A DNA stretch of 16,170 bases. Origin: Gammaproteobacteria bacterium UBA2810. Its GTDB lineage: Bacteria; Pseudomonadota; Gammaproteobacteria; Enterobacterales; Succinivibrionaceae. Shown here piece after piece: positions 1-6,148 of the stretch. The translations under genes and the position numbers were made by a program. Position 1 is the stretch's first letter; every line of letters starts with the position of its first letter. The notes under the pieces are model-generated. The model did no database searches and was not told the origin of the DNA. It worked only from the letters and a program-made list of their open reading frames with translations. The stretch covers positions 1-16,170 of the forward strand of contig DEHC01000023.1 of NCBI GenBank assembly GCA_002351705.1. Reading direction: 5' to 3'.

Positions 1-322
1 TCATATATGATCTCGCCCTACTGCTGAGATGGTTTCGGACAGCATCAAGGCTTTCGTCGAGCACAATGTCGACCTCGCAAGGAATGTCATTGCACGCGAC
101 GACAAGGTCGATGCGCTTTACCAGAATGCCAAGTCCTCAATCATCAAGATGATTACCGACAACCCGGGCAACGGCGGCAGCGCCCTTGAGCTGATGAATG
201 TCGCGAAGTATCTCGAGCGAATCGGCGACCATGTCTGCAACATCGCGGAGTGGGTCATCTTCGCCGAGACCGGCATCCATGAGGATATTCCTCACGGCAA
301 GGGAGCCAAGAAGACAGTCTGA
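1..322 (+). CDS. phoU: PhoU phosphate-transport regulator, 3' part only, frameshifted at the window edge
   Basis: C-terminal helical-bundle half of PhoU, which links the Pst phosphate transporter to the PhoR/PhoB sensor system. The readable part (from the ATG at 29, 97 residues) carries the family's metal-binding signature LERIGDHVCNIAEWVI near residues 62-77, with the DKVDALY segment before it; a full PhoU is about 230 residues, so more than half lies outside the window. Immediately upstream the reading frame shifts: bases 3-17 read IYDLA in another frame, bases 20-31 read TAEM in the PhoU frame, and the PhoU frame has a TGA at 8-10. Adding one base near 18-19 would give a continuous IYDLA(R)TAEMVSDS. 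This is either a sequence error at a contig edge or a real lesion. The family call is firm; the intactness is not. A terminator follows at 359. Confidence 0.88.
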
Positions 323-358
323 GCAAGACTGCCTCAGGGCAGTGATTGCACATTAGCA

Positions 359-404
359 GCGTCCGCAGCGGGTATTGTCCTTCCCACTGCGGGCGCTTTT
401 TTTT
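359..404 (+). terminator. Rho-independent terminator of phoU
   Basis: Stem GCGTCCGCAG (359-368) pairs with CTGCGGGCGC (387-396) with one G-U pair. It is followed at once by eight T residues (397-404). It lies 37 bases after the phoU stop. Confidence 0.9.
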
Positions 405-433
405 GAGCGCGTTTTCCAAGGCTGCTGCAGGTC

Positions 434-478
434 TGTGACATTTGGCACATATCTGCGGATTTTGTGATTAAAATCAGA
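434..478 (+). promoter_or_regulatory. two tandem CRP-like operator sites
   Basis: TGTGACATTTGGCACA (434-449) and TGTGATTAAAATCAGA (463-478) each match the CRP consensus TGTGA-N6-TCACA at nine of ten conserved positions. Their centres are 29 bp apart. They lie upstream of the exported protein gene at 583. With a -10-like TTTTAT at 499-504, the downstream site would be centred near -41, a class II activator position. An alternative -10, TAAAAT at 509-514, would place it near -50. The sites are seen directly; CRP control is inferred. Confidence 0.6.
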
Positions 479-582
479 TTTCAGAGCGCACAGCAATGTT
501 TTATGCGCTAAAATCTGCACAAATTATGTTGTGAATGGCGGCTTCGCCGTCAGGCTGAGACCGCGCAGGAGATTCAACTATT

Positions 583-1506
583 ATGAAATTCACGGGATTC
601 AGAAACGCAGCAGCAGGCTGCTTCATTGCCGTTATGGCTGCCGGTGTTCCGGCAGCGGCCGAGGCCGGCATGTACTACGCCGGAACGTCTAACAACTGGA
701 CGTTCCAGCCGATGAACTATGACAATTACGCCAATGCCTGGTACATCGATCTCTATCTTTCCGGAAACGGCGACAACGGCGGATCCCAGCGCTTCAAGGT
801 GACTGACAGCCCGGACTGGAACCACAGGGTGTGGGGAACCTCAGGCGGCAGATCCCTCTGCACGGATCAGAACCGCTGCGGCGACATCAGGCTTGACGGA
901 TACGGGCAGCACAGGCTTTATGTCGGCCGCCACGGAAGCTGGTGGCGCCTCGACGGAAACGGGAACGGCTACAATAACGGGGACAGCTACTACGGAAATA
1001 ATGGATCGGCATCGACCTACAACGCTGGTCAGCTCTATTACGCCGGCACCTCGAACGGCTGGTCCTTCACTCCGATGAACAGGAACGGAAACTCCTGGTA
1101 CGTTGACGTCTACCTTTCCGGAAACGGCGACAACGGCGGATCCCAGCGCTTCAAGATAACCGACAGCAGCGGCTGGAACGGCAATGTCTGGGGAAGCACC
1201 GGCGGCAGAAGGCTCTGCAATGATCAGAACCGCTGCGGCGACATCAGGATAAACGGCCAGGGGCAGTACAGAATCACTGTTTCCGGCAACAAATGGTCAG
1301 CCAGGCGCATTGACGGCAGGGGAAACCGCCGCTATAACAATAACAACTACAATTACAACAATAACGGCTATTATGACGACGGCTACTACGACAACGGCGG
1401 AGCAGCGTCTGATACCCTTGACAGAATCGAGAACAGCCGCCCTGTAAGAAAGCTCCGGGACGGAGTGCGTATTATTGATGATGTCAGTTCCCTCTTCGGA
1501 GACTGA
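583..1506 (+). CDS. exported protein with two tandem carbohydrate-binding-like beta modules
   Basis: A 307-residue secreted protein. Residues 1-28 are a signal peptide (Lys/Arg start, hydrophobic core, AEA cleavage site before Gly29). Two copies of a Trp/Tyr/Gly-rich module follow, at about 29-124 and 148-245. Each has YYAGTSN-W, YLSGNGDNGGSQRFK, a WG motif and LC-DQNRCGDIR, where two cysteines five residues apart probably form a disulfide. The pattern resembles the small beta-sandwich starch-binding modules of secreted amylases and pullulanases, but no catalytic domain is present. An Asn/Tyr/Gly-rich linker and a short charged helical tail end the protein. AGGAGA at 567-572 supports this start. 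The gene is monocistronic, with tandem CRP-like sites upstream and a terminator just after. The carbohydrate-binding role is inferred from module shape; another adhesive or matrix role is possible. Confidence 0.7.
   Translation: MKFTGFRNAAAGCFIAVMAAGVPAAAEAGMYYAGTSNNWTFQPMNYDNYANAWYIDLYLSGNGDNGGSQRFKVTDSPDWNHRVWGTSGGRSLCTDQNRCGDIRLDGYGQHRLYVGRHGSWWRLDGNGNGYNNGDSYYGNNGSASTYNAGQLYYAGTSNGWSFTPMNRNGNSWYVDVYLSGNGDNGGSQRFKITDSSGWNGNVWGSTGGRRLCNDQNRCGDIRINGQGQYRITVSGNKWSARRIDGRGNRRYNNNNYNYNNNGYYDDGYYDNGGAASDTLDRIENSRPVRKLRDGVRIIDDVSSLFGD
757..1248 (+). repeat. internal gene duplication, 357-bp period
   Basis: The 42 bases at 757-798 recur exactly at 1114-1155, and the 27 bases at 865-891 recur exactly at 1222-1248. 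Both pairs are offset by 357 bp (119 codons). The identity at third codon positions points to recent duplication or gene conversion of the module. Confidence 0.9.
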
Positions 1507-1513
1507 TTTTGTC

Positions 1514-1540
1514 TGCGCCGGAATGGGGCCGGCGCATTTT
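1514..1540 (+). terminator. terminator of the exported-protein gene
   Basis: Perfect 8-bp stem TGCGCCGG / CCGGCGCA with a seven-base loop, followed by TTTT, eight bases after the stop codon. Confidence 0.85.
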
Positions 1541-1542
1541 CC

Positions 1543-1577
1543 GGAACATGGCAGGCGGTTTTCTGCCTCCATGTTCC
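1543..1577. repeat. second, larger inverted repeat without a T tract
   Basis: Outer arms GGAACATGG (1543-1551) and CCATGTTCC (1569-1577) are perfect complements. Inner arms AGGC (1553-1556) and GCCT (1564-1567) extend the stem past a one-base bulge. There is no T run on either strand, so it is not an obvious terminator. It sits at the boundary between chromosomal-type genes and the replication-like module. Confidence 0.75.
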
Positions 1578-1626
1578 TTCCTGAAACCACGATGCAATAA
1601 CAGCATCCTTTTCAAGGCACCTGCTC

Positions 1627-2355
1627 ATGTCCAATGACCTGTTAGCTTCTATATTGTACCCTAGCCACGCTACTAATAACGCAATGCACTTCGCGGAAGA
1701 ACGCGGTATGTGGCCGCTCTGGTTCATTCCATCGAGTGCAGTCGAGGGGTTTTTGAAGTCTATGATAAGACACGAAAAGGCGACCGTAACACAGGTACGG
1801 TTTGACCAGGACGGGAAGTTACGTTCGGTGGACATTGAAATTGCTCATCCTCATGAGGGCGATTTCGTCAAGGTGTACTTCGAGGGCTATAAAAGACTGG
1901 AGCTTGTCGGCGGGTACACTCCGATCATCGCTGAGCTGTGCAGCAATATGAGCTATGCGAGGGACGGATCAATTATTACGCTGAGCAAATATATCATTGA
2001 GCAGGTAGCGAAAAAATGTAATGTGTCTGTTTCGAACGTGCGTAATTTGATCACAAAGCTTGTGAAGTTTGACATTTTCCGCAGACTTGCACTGAACACT
2101 TACCAGGTGAACCCGCATGTGATTGCGAAGGGTTACGAATCTGAAGTCATGAAGCTGCGCAGGCAGTTTGACGATCCGAACAATCCGCTCTCCGGCATTG
2201 TCATCAGGGATCCAGTGCAGAATAATGATGTTGCGGCCGTTGTTATGGCCTTCCCGGATGGAGAGAAGATGTCCGTCAATGCAAATGATCTTACTGAATT
2301 TCTGAAAGATCATGGCTATCCAGTTGACAGGCACGCTGATTTCACGCCTGTCTGA
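1627..2355 (+). CDS. RepL-like winged-helix replication protein
   Basis: A 242-residue protein. Residues about 100-185 fit the winged-helix core of plasmid RepL initiators: an I-LSKYII helix, an IAKKxxVS-type helix-turn-helix (QVAKKCNVSVSNVRNLITKL), a following FRRLALNTYQVNP wing and the VNPHVIAKG segment after it, like the VNPxxxxKG end of RepL. The N-terminal 95 residues and the acidic C-terminal 55 are not recognised. It would act by binding DNA at an origin; the 22-bp repeats at 3645-3695 are the obvious candidate site. The ribosome-binding site is weak (AAGG about ten bases upstream), so an internal Met (1684 or 1705) could be used instead. A strong terminator follows at 2384. A non-replicative winged-helix regulator cannot be excluded. 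Confidence 0.55.
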   Translation: MSNDLLASILYPSHATNNAMHFAEERGMWPLWFIPSSAVEGFLKSMIRHEKATVTQVRFDQDGKLRSVDIEIAHPHEGDFVKVYFEGYKRLELVGGYTPIIAELCSNMSYARDGSIITLSKYIIEQVAKKCNVSVSNVRNLITKLVKFDIFRRLALNTYQVNPHVIAKGYESEVMKLRRQFDDPNNPLSGIVIRDPVQNNDVAAVVMAFPDGEKMSVNANDLTEFLKDHGYPVDRHADFTPV

Positions 2356-2383
2356 ACTTTTATCTGAGCTCTTAACTGTCATC

Positions 2384-2410
2384 AAAGCACTGGGAAACCG
2401 GTGCTTTTTT
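2384..2410 (+). terminator. terminator after the RepL-like gene
   Basis: Ten-base arms AAAGCACTGG and CCGGTGCTTT pair with one T-G wobble around a GAAA tetraloop and run into a T tract. It separates the RepL-like gene from the small gene at 2427, so the latter needs readthrough or its own promoter. Confidence 0.9.
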
Positions 2411-2426
2411 GTTTTGCGGAGGAAAA

Positions 2427-2684
2427 ATGAAATTTACCATTGAAAAACCGGGTCATACATTGACAGCAGATGATGTGAGATTGACCTTTGACAAACTGGC
2501 TAAAGCGTTTGCTGGGTACGGCCTGCATATGACGAGTATTGCGTGCGACATCAGCTTTGTAGATGACTACGGAAATGAAGCAGACTTGGTCAAGGAACAA
2601 AAACCAGCAATTGAGGTTGAATCAGATTTGCCTGCTGCACATTCAGAACAACCGACTGAACCGACGAAATTCACCCCAGTCTGA
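2427..2684 (+). CDS. small acidic protein of unknown function
   Basis: An 85-residue protein. The start was chosen because GGAGG at 2418-2422 lies five bases upstream; the ATG at 2409 in the same frame sits in the preceding terminator and is unlikely. Residues 1-50 look folded, with alternating beta and helix (MKFTIEKPGH, DDVRLTFDKLAKAF, LHMTSIACDISFVDD). Residues 56-85 form an acidic, Pro/Glu-rich disordered tail ending KFTPV. The RepL-like protein upstream ends DFTPV, encoded by different synonymous codons, so the tails may be a shared interaction motif. I do not recognise the family. Position between the rep-like gene and the putative origin suggests a replication or maintenance accessory role, which is inference only. 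Confidence 0.6.
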   Translation: MKFTIEKPGHTLTADDVRLTFDKLAKAFAGYGLHMTSIACDISFVDDYGNEADLVKEQKPAIEVESDLPAAHSEQPTEPTKFTPV

Positions 2685-3560
2685 CAGCGCGCGGCAGCGC
2701 CATGCTCGCATCTAGCCCGGACCGAGGCCGTAGGCCGCAGGTTCGCGGCGGGTCCTTCCCGGATCCTGCGAGCGCCCCGGAGGGGCCGAGCGGGATCCGC
2801 TCCTCGGGTCTCAAACCCTCTCAGATTTCGCACAGACGTGTCTTTGCTCTCAGACATACATCTGTACTGAACACTCCGGAAAACCTCAACAGCGCGATTC
2901 CTGACGCAAAAGAAAGGTGTTCTCAAGCACCGGCATTTCCTTTCGGCTGCTTTCAGTATTCTGCGCCTGCGGCGCGGTGGCCTGGGAAGTGCGGGGCAGT
3001 CAGGCTCCGCCCGAGCACTGTTCCAGTCCTCTGCCCTGAAAAGTCTGGGCTGGTGTCCGGAGACTGGCCGGCAGCCTCCAGAAACAGCAAAAAGGAGAGT
3101 ATATACCGCAGTAAGGCGGCGGAACGCCTGAATCGGACAGCCGACGCACCAGTCGCGCGCAACGCGGGAGTTCAGGAGCCCGCAAGCCATCACGCTGCAC
3201 CGTAAGCCAGGAGCCCGCAAGCCATCACGGGACCGACGAACTGATACTCTGCGCGTTAGGACGGTCGACAACTGTGGGCAACGCGGTGCCGTTCCGCGGC
3301 TGTCCACAGCTGTTGGCCGGCGGCAGTACGGTTGCACATCGCTGCAACTCTGTGCGGGTCCTGGGCTTCCTGCTTCGACAGCCCTCTCCTTTGTGCGGGC
3401 TCACACGGCAGACGCGGGTCCTGAGCTCACGCTGACTGTTGCGTGCGCTGGTGCAGGAGTGCTGGACGACTCCTGCTGAGCTCAGCCCAAGCACCGGGCC
3501 GGGCCCGGACAGCGTTCAGTCCCTGTCTTCCTGTGTGTAGGTCGGGATCTCGGAGAAGTT
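2685..3560. other. gene-free GC-rich region dense in hairpins
   Basis: About 870 bases without a convincing gene on either strand. Open frames here are rich in Arg, Cys and Pro, overlap in several frames and lack ribosome-binding sites. The region has many strong inverted repeats: GCTCGCA (2703-2709) with TGCGAGC (2767-2773) enclosing GGACC/GGTCC and GCCGC/GCGGC; GAGCGG-GAT-CCGCTC near 2789; GCGCC-TGC-GGCGC near 2963; CTGTGG with CCACAG near 3267-3308 enclosing CGCGG/CCGCG; CAGGAGT/ACTCCTG near 3453-3475; and the palindrome GCTGAGCTCAGC near 3475. It also holds the direct repeats listed separately. It may be an origin flank or encode a large structured RNA. Neither is demonstrated. Confidence 0.5.
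3173..3229. repeat. pair of 22-bp direct repeats, 35-bp period
   Basis: The 22 bases at 3173-3194, beginning CAGGAGCCCGCAAG, recur exactly at 3208-3229. A shorter repeat, GCGGGTCCTG, occurs at 3354-3363 and 3414-3423, 60 bp apart. Confidence 0.85.
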
Positions 3561-3644
3561 CGAGGGACAATGATAAGATGTTTGCGACGAGATCTAAAAA
3601 TCGCCTTAGAACAAATATTTATCGAAATTGCATTCCTATATTTT

Positions 3645-3694
3645 AGGAATCCTGCTCCTAAAATACAGGAATCCTACTCCTAAAATTTAGGAAT
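3645..3694. repeat. iteron-like array of 22-bp repeats (putative origin)
   Basis: Units begin at 3645, 3667 and 3689, exactly 22 bp apart. The first two are full-length and nearly identical (AGGAATCCT[G/A]CTCCTAAAAT core) and the third is truncated. A degenerate unit at 3623 and the inverted pair ATTCCTA/TAGGAAT (3632-3650) extend the array leftwards. Each unit contains inverted AGGA/TCCT half-sites. An AT-rich stretch with GATTTT/AAAATC (3703-3720) follows. Copies two turns of helix apart beside AT-rich DNA and near a RepL-like gene are typical of iteron origins. The repeat is certain; its role is inferred. Confidence 0.65.
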
Positions 3695-3810
3695 CTGGAA
3701 CGGATTTTGCGAGTAAAATCACATTTTTATGCCAGTTCGGTGACTGTCTAAATAATGTTTTAGATGCTGTTTCCCGCCCCATATTTTCGGACTGATTTTT
3801 CAAAATCTCT

Positions 3811-3838
3811 TTGTTTTCTTGGTGAATTATGCTATTAT
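3811..3838 (+). promoter_or_regulatory. sigma-70 extended -10 promoter of the putative small RNA
   Basis: A -35 TTGTTT (3811-3816), 16-base spacer and -10 TATTAT (3833-3838), preceded by TG at 3830-3831 as an extended -10. Predicted start of transcription is near 3845. Confidence 0.65.
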
Positions 3839-3844
3839 GACTGT

Positions 3845-3930
3845 GCGTTATTAGTCGGCCGGAGTGTTAACCCCGCTCTGGCTATCCTTTCAGCCCGATG
3901 AGGTTAAATCATTGCACCTCACCGGGCTTT
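3845..3930 (+). ncRNA. putative small RNA of about 85 nt with two stem-loops
   Basis: Downstream of a good promoter lies a stretch with no ORF but two stems. Hairpin 1 pairs GCCGGAG (3858-3864) with CTCTGGC (3876-3882) around an 11-base loop holding TTAACCCC. Hairpin 2 pairs AGCCCG-A-TGAGGT (3892-3904) with ACCTCA-C-CGGGCT (3916-3928), has one internal mismatch and ends in TTTCTT as a terminator. The layout suits a copy-control antisense RNA beside an origin, but I find no complementarity to the leader of the RepL-like gene. It could instead be a chromosomal small RNA whose 3' end serves as the integration site. Class unknown. Confidence 0.55.
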
Positions 3931-3934
3931 CTTA
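3892..3934 (+). terminator. terminator of the putative small RNA
   Basis: Twelve paired positions with one A-C mismatch, an 11-base loop and a pyrimidine-rich T tract (TTTCTTATT). Confidence 0.75.
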
Positions 3935-3952
3935 TTGCCTCCTTTCCGGAAT

Positions 3953-3976
3953 TTTGTATTGGTTTCGCAATACAAA
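3953..3976 (-). terminator. hairpin directly after the integrase stop codon
   Basis: Perfect 9-bp arms TTTGTATTG (3953-3961) and CAATACAAA (3968-3976) with a six-base loop abut the integrase stop at 3977. No T tract follows on the minus strand, so termination may be weak. It might instead be part of an attachment site core. Confidence 0.5.
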
Positions 3977-4879
3977 TCAGCTCAGCTGCTCATTGACGTA
4001 CTCGTCCCACTGCTCAAGCACCTTCCGGCGCTGTTCCAGGTAATCCGTCCTGCTGTATGCCCGGACCACGGCATTGTGTTCGACATGCGCGAGGCTGGCC
4101 TCCGCGACTGCGAAGTCAACGTTGTGCTCGGCCATCCAGGTCCGGCCCATGCTGCGAATTCCATGGATGACCATCCGGCCCTTGAAGAACTTCCTCATCA
4201 GGTTCGTCGGGGCTCCTGAGTAGAGCGGCCTCCGGCCCGAGACGCTGAACACAAACTCTGATTCAATCCCACTGCTCTCCTGAAATGCCTTCACATGCTC
4301 CAGCAGGGCGGCGATTTGCGGAGTTACCGGAATCCTGAAGTCCCGGCGCATCTTCATGTGCTCGCGGGGAATTTCGATGGTGTTCGTGTCCTGATTGACC
4401 CATGCCCACTTCAGAGCTGCACACTCTCCAATCCTGAGAAGCGAGTACAGCGCCATGAGGACTGCCTGTCTGGTGACAGTCAGGTTCCTTCCCTGCTGCT
4501 TCCCGTCCTTATCTTCGAACAGGACGCGGAGCTCGCCGAGCTGCTGGTAGCCGAGGGCAGGGTAGTGGTCCTTGATGGCCGGAAGCCTCATCAGCTGCCT
4601 GAGCGCCGGGGCCGGATTCGACCTCGACGTGTACTCCAGGGCGGCAGCGAAGGTGTAGCACTGGCCCACATAGTTAATCAGCTGGCGGGCGGTCTCGTTC
4701 TTCTCCCGGATTTCCTGCAGCAGCCTGTAAATCTCGGAGACGCGGATGCCCTCGATATCACGGGCTCCAAGCGCGGGAAGGACGTACTTCTGCATCCTCT
4801 GGCGCATGTTTGCTGCGCATTTTCTGGTCAAGTCGGAACGGTTCGCGGAATATTCCTCAAACAACTCAGTTAGTGTCAT
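3977..4879 (-). CDS. int: P4-type tyrosine site-specific integrase
   Basis: A 300-residue tyrosine recombinase that would integrate and excise the element. Counting from the ATG ending at 4879, the catalytic set is complete: Arg149 (LLRIGECAALKW), Lys176 in the beta-hairpin, His239-Gly-Ile-Arg242, His265 (SLAHVEHNAVVRAYSRTDY) and Tyr275. The HNAVVRAYSRTDYLEQRR box is typical of P4/CP4 island integrases. The N-terminal part is a SAM-like core-binding domain; the DUF4102 arm-binding domain usual in 400-residue P4 integrases is missing, so arm-site recognition may differ. GAGG six bases upstream supports this start; a TTG at 4900 in frame is less likely. It is divergent from ssb, and its 3' end faces the small RNA at 3845-3930. 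Confidence 0.9.
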   Translation of the reverse strand: MTLTELFEEYSANRSDLTRKCAANMRQRMQKYVLPALGARDIEGIRVSEIYRLLQEIREKNETARQLINYVGQCYTFAAALEYTSRSNPAPALRQLMRLPAIKDHYPALGYQQLGELRVLFEDKDGKQQGRNLTVTRQAVLMALYSLLRIGECAALKWAWVNQDTNTIEIPREHMKMRRDFRIPVTPQIAALLEHVKAFQESSGIESEFVFSVSGRRPLYSGAPTNLMRKFFKGRMVIHGIRSMGRTWMAEHNVDFAVAEASLAHVEHNAVVRAYSRTDYLEQRRKVLEQWDEYVNEQLS

Positions 4880-4917
4880 TCTATACCTCATTTTCAGCAA
4901 ATATTGCTGTATCAGCC

Positions 4918-4996
4918 TTGACTAAAGGCGTAAAATCATATTCGTAATGACAGATGTTCCGGACTGAACTTATGAGTAAAAGATTATGAAAGGAGA
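4918..4996 (+). promoter_or_regulatory. leader and probable promoter of the ssb operon
   Basis: TTGACT at about 4918 is a good -35 but the -10 (TCGTAA or CGTAAT at 17-19 bases) is poor, suggesting regulated expression. AAGGAG eight bases before the ssb ATG is a strong ribosome-binding site. Confidence 0.4.
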
Positions 4997-5001
4997 CAAG
5001 A

Positions 5002-5745
5002 ATGGCACGTGGAATTAACCGGGTAACGCTCGTTGGCTATGTCGGGGCTGACCCTGAGCTCATGCACTCCGAGCAGGGCACTCCCATCTGCAACATCTCG
5101 CTTGCGACAACCGAGGGCTGGCGTGATATGAACGGGCAGGTACAGACCAGGACGGAATGGCACCGCGTCGTTTTCTTCAAGCGCACTGCCGAGGTGGCAG
5201 CCGAGTTCCTCCGCAAGGGCTCCCTGGTCTATGTCGAGGGGCGCCTCTCGACGAACCGCTGGGAGGACCAGCAGGGCATTGTCCGCTACACGACCGAGAT
5301 TATCGGCACGGAGCTTCAGATGCTGTCGCCGAGGCAGGACCAGGGGCAGAGAGGGCAGGGCAGTGATGACAATGCATCACAGAACGGCTACAGCGGCTAC
5401 GGCAGCAATTACAGCGGCGGCTATGGGAATGATTTGGCCTACGTCCGCAGCCCTGACGGCAGCTACAGCCCAATTCGCAGGGGCAATAATCAGGCCTCCT
5501 GGAATCCGAACCTGAAGAAAAAGCAGTTTAATCAGAAGGGAAAGCATGGCCCGTCTGACTACGCGGCCGGAGTCAGGTCGGGGCAGTACGGCGGCAAGGC
5601 TTCATCGCCGATGGGCGCCGGGAAGGACTGGAAGCAGGGACACGGAAAGGGACAGGGGCAGAAGCCGGCGGCTCCGGCGACAGAGCCAACTGTCAAAGAG
5701 CCGCCTCTGGACTATCAGGGAATTGACGCCGGCGAACCGTTTTAA
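5002..5745 (+). CDS. ssb: single-stranded DNA-binding protein
   Basis: A 247-residue SSB that would coat single-stranded DNA during replication and after conjugative entry. Residues 1-110 form a standard OB fold: MARGINRVTLVGYVGADPEL, ISLATTEGWRD, TEWHRVVFF, EFLRKGSLVYVEGRL, and RYTTEIIGTELQML. A long Gly/Gln/Ser/Tyr-rich linker (about 112-225) leads to the tail DYQGIDAGEPF. This is a variant of the acidic -DDDIPF protein-interaction tip: it keeps the terminal Pro-Phe but has fewer acids. At 247 residues it is longer than the roughly 178 of the E. coli chromosomal SSB, mainly through the linker. It is the first gene of a rightward operon divergent from the integrase; mobile-element SSBs are common beside transfer modules. 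Confidence 0.95.
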   Translation: MARGINRVTLVGYVGADPELMHSEQGTPICNISLATTEGWRDMNGQVQTRTEWHRVVFFKRTAEVAAEFLRKGSLVYVEGRLSTNRWEDQQGIVRYTTEIIGTELQMLSPRQDQGQRGQGSDDNASQNGYSGYGSNYSGGYGNDLAYVRSPDGSYSPIRRGNNQASWNPNLKKKQFNQKGKHGPSDYAAGVRSGQYGGKASSPMGAGKDWKQGHGKGQGQKPAAPATEPTVKEPPLDYQGIDAGEPF

Positions 5746-5763
5746 CAGACAGGAGACGAAAAA

Positions 5764-6147
5764 ATGATTCATCCATGCGATACACCCTTTCAGCAGCGCG
5801 CCAGGAAGGCAGTCCTTGACGCCTGCGAGGCATCAGCATCAACTCTCTGGTACGCGAAGATCCTGACACCGCGGAGCTTCCTGGACCAGGAAGGGGACAT
5901 TGACCTCTACACCGGCCAGCGTGATCTTGCCTGGGAGGAGATTGAGAAGCTGCAGCAGAGGCTCCGGAAGGCCGGCTGGAAGTGCGAGGTTCTCGCAGTT
6001 CATGGGGCGAGAGATCCGCGGAACGTTATTCGCGAGTGCCGCGGTGAGGACGATGAGCCGGACTTCCATTGGGAGGAGGCCACGCGATTCGAGGACGGAG
6101 CGCTGATATTCAGGCTGCGGCTTTCCGAGATCACTGAGGAACACTGA
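5764..6147 (+). CDS. uncharacterised 127-residue protein
   Basis: Soluble, acidic protein with no signal peptide or membrane segment. It starts after AGGAG about nine bases upstream and begins 18 bases after ssb, so it is probably cotranscribed. A helical N-terminus (FQQRARKAVLDACEAS) is followed by an amphipathic helix (DLAWEEIEKLQQRLRKAGW), a beta strand (KCEVLAVHG) and a C-terminal acidic part. I do not recognise the family. The next gene starts one base after its stop, which implies translational coupling. A role with SSB or the element's DNA metabolism is suggested only by position. Confidence 0.7.
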   Translation: MIHPCDTPFQQRARKAVLDACEASASTLWYAKILTPRSFLDQEGDIDLYTGQRDLAWEEIEKLQQRLRKAGWKCEVLAVHGARDPRNVIRECRGEDDEPDFHWEEATRFEDGALIFRLRLSEITEEH

Positions 6148-6148
6148 G

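Noticed and set aside
3173..3229. CRISPR-like repeats
   Set aside because: Only two copies with a 13-base spacer and no cas genes.
3267..3308. DnaA-box-like sequences (TGTGGGCAA and CTGTCCACA)
   Set aside because: Two mismatches each from the consensus, and they are explained as arms of a hairpin in the GC-rich region.
2567..3337. 256-codon minus-strand frame through the GC-rich region
   Set aside because: Arg/Cys/Pro-rich composition, overlaps the 3' end of the small gene at 2427, no ribosome-binding site, and other frames are equally open because of the GC content.
4295..4873. 192-codon plus-strand frame opposite the integrase
   Set aside because: Antisense shadow of a gene with a complete catalytic set; no family features.
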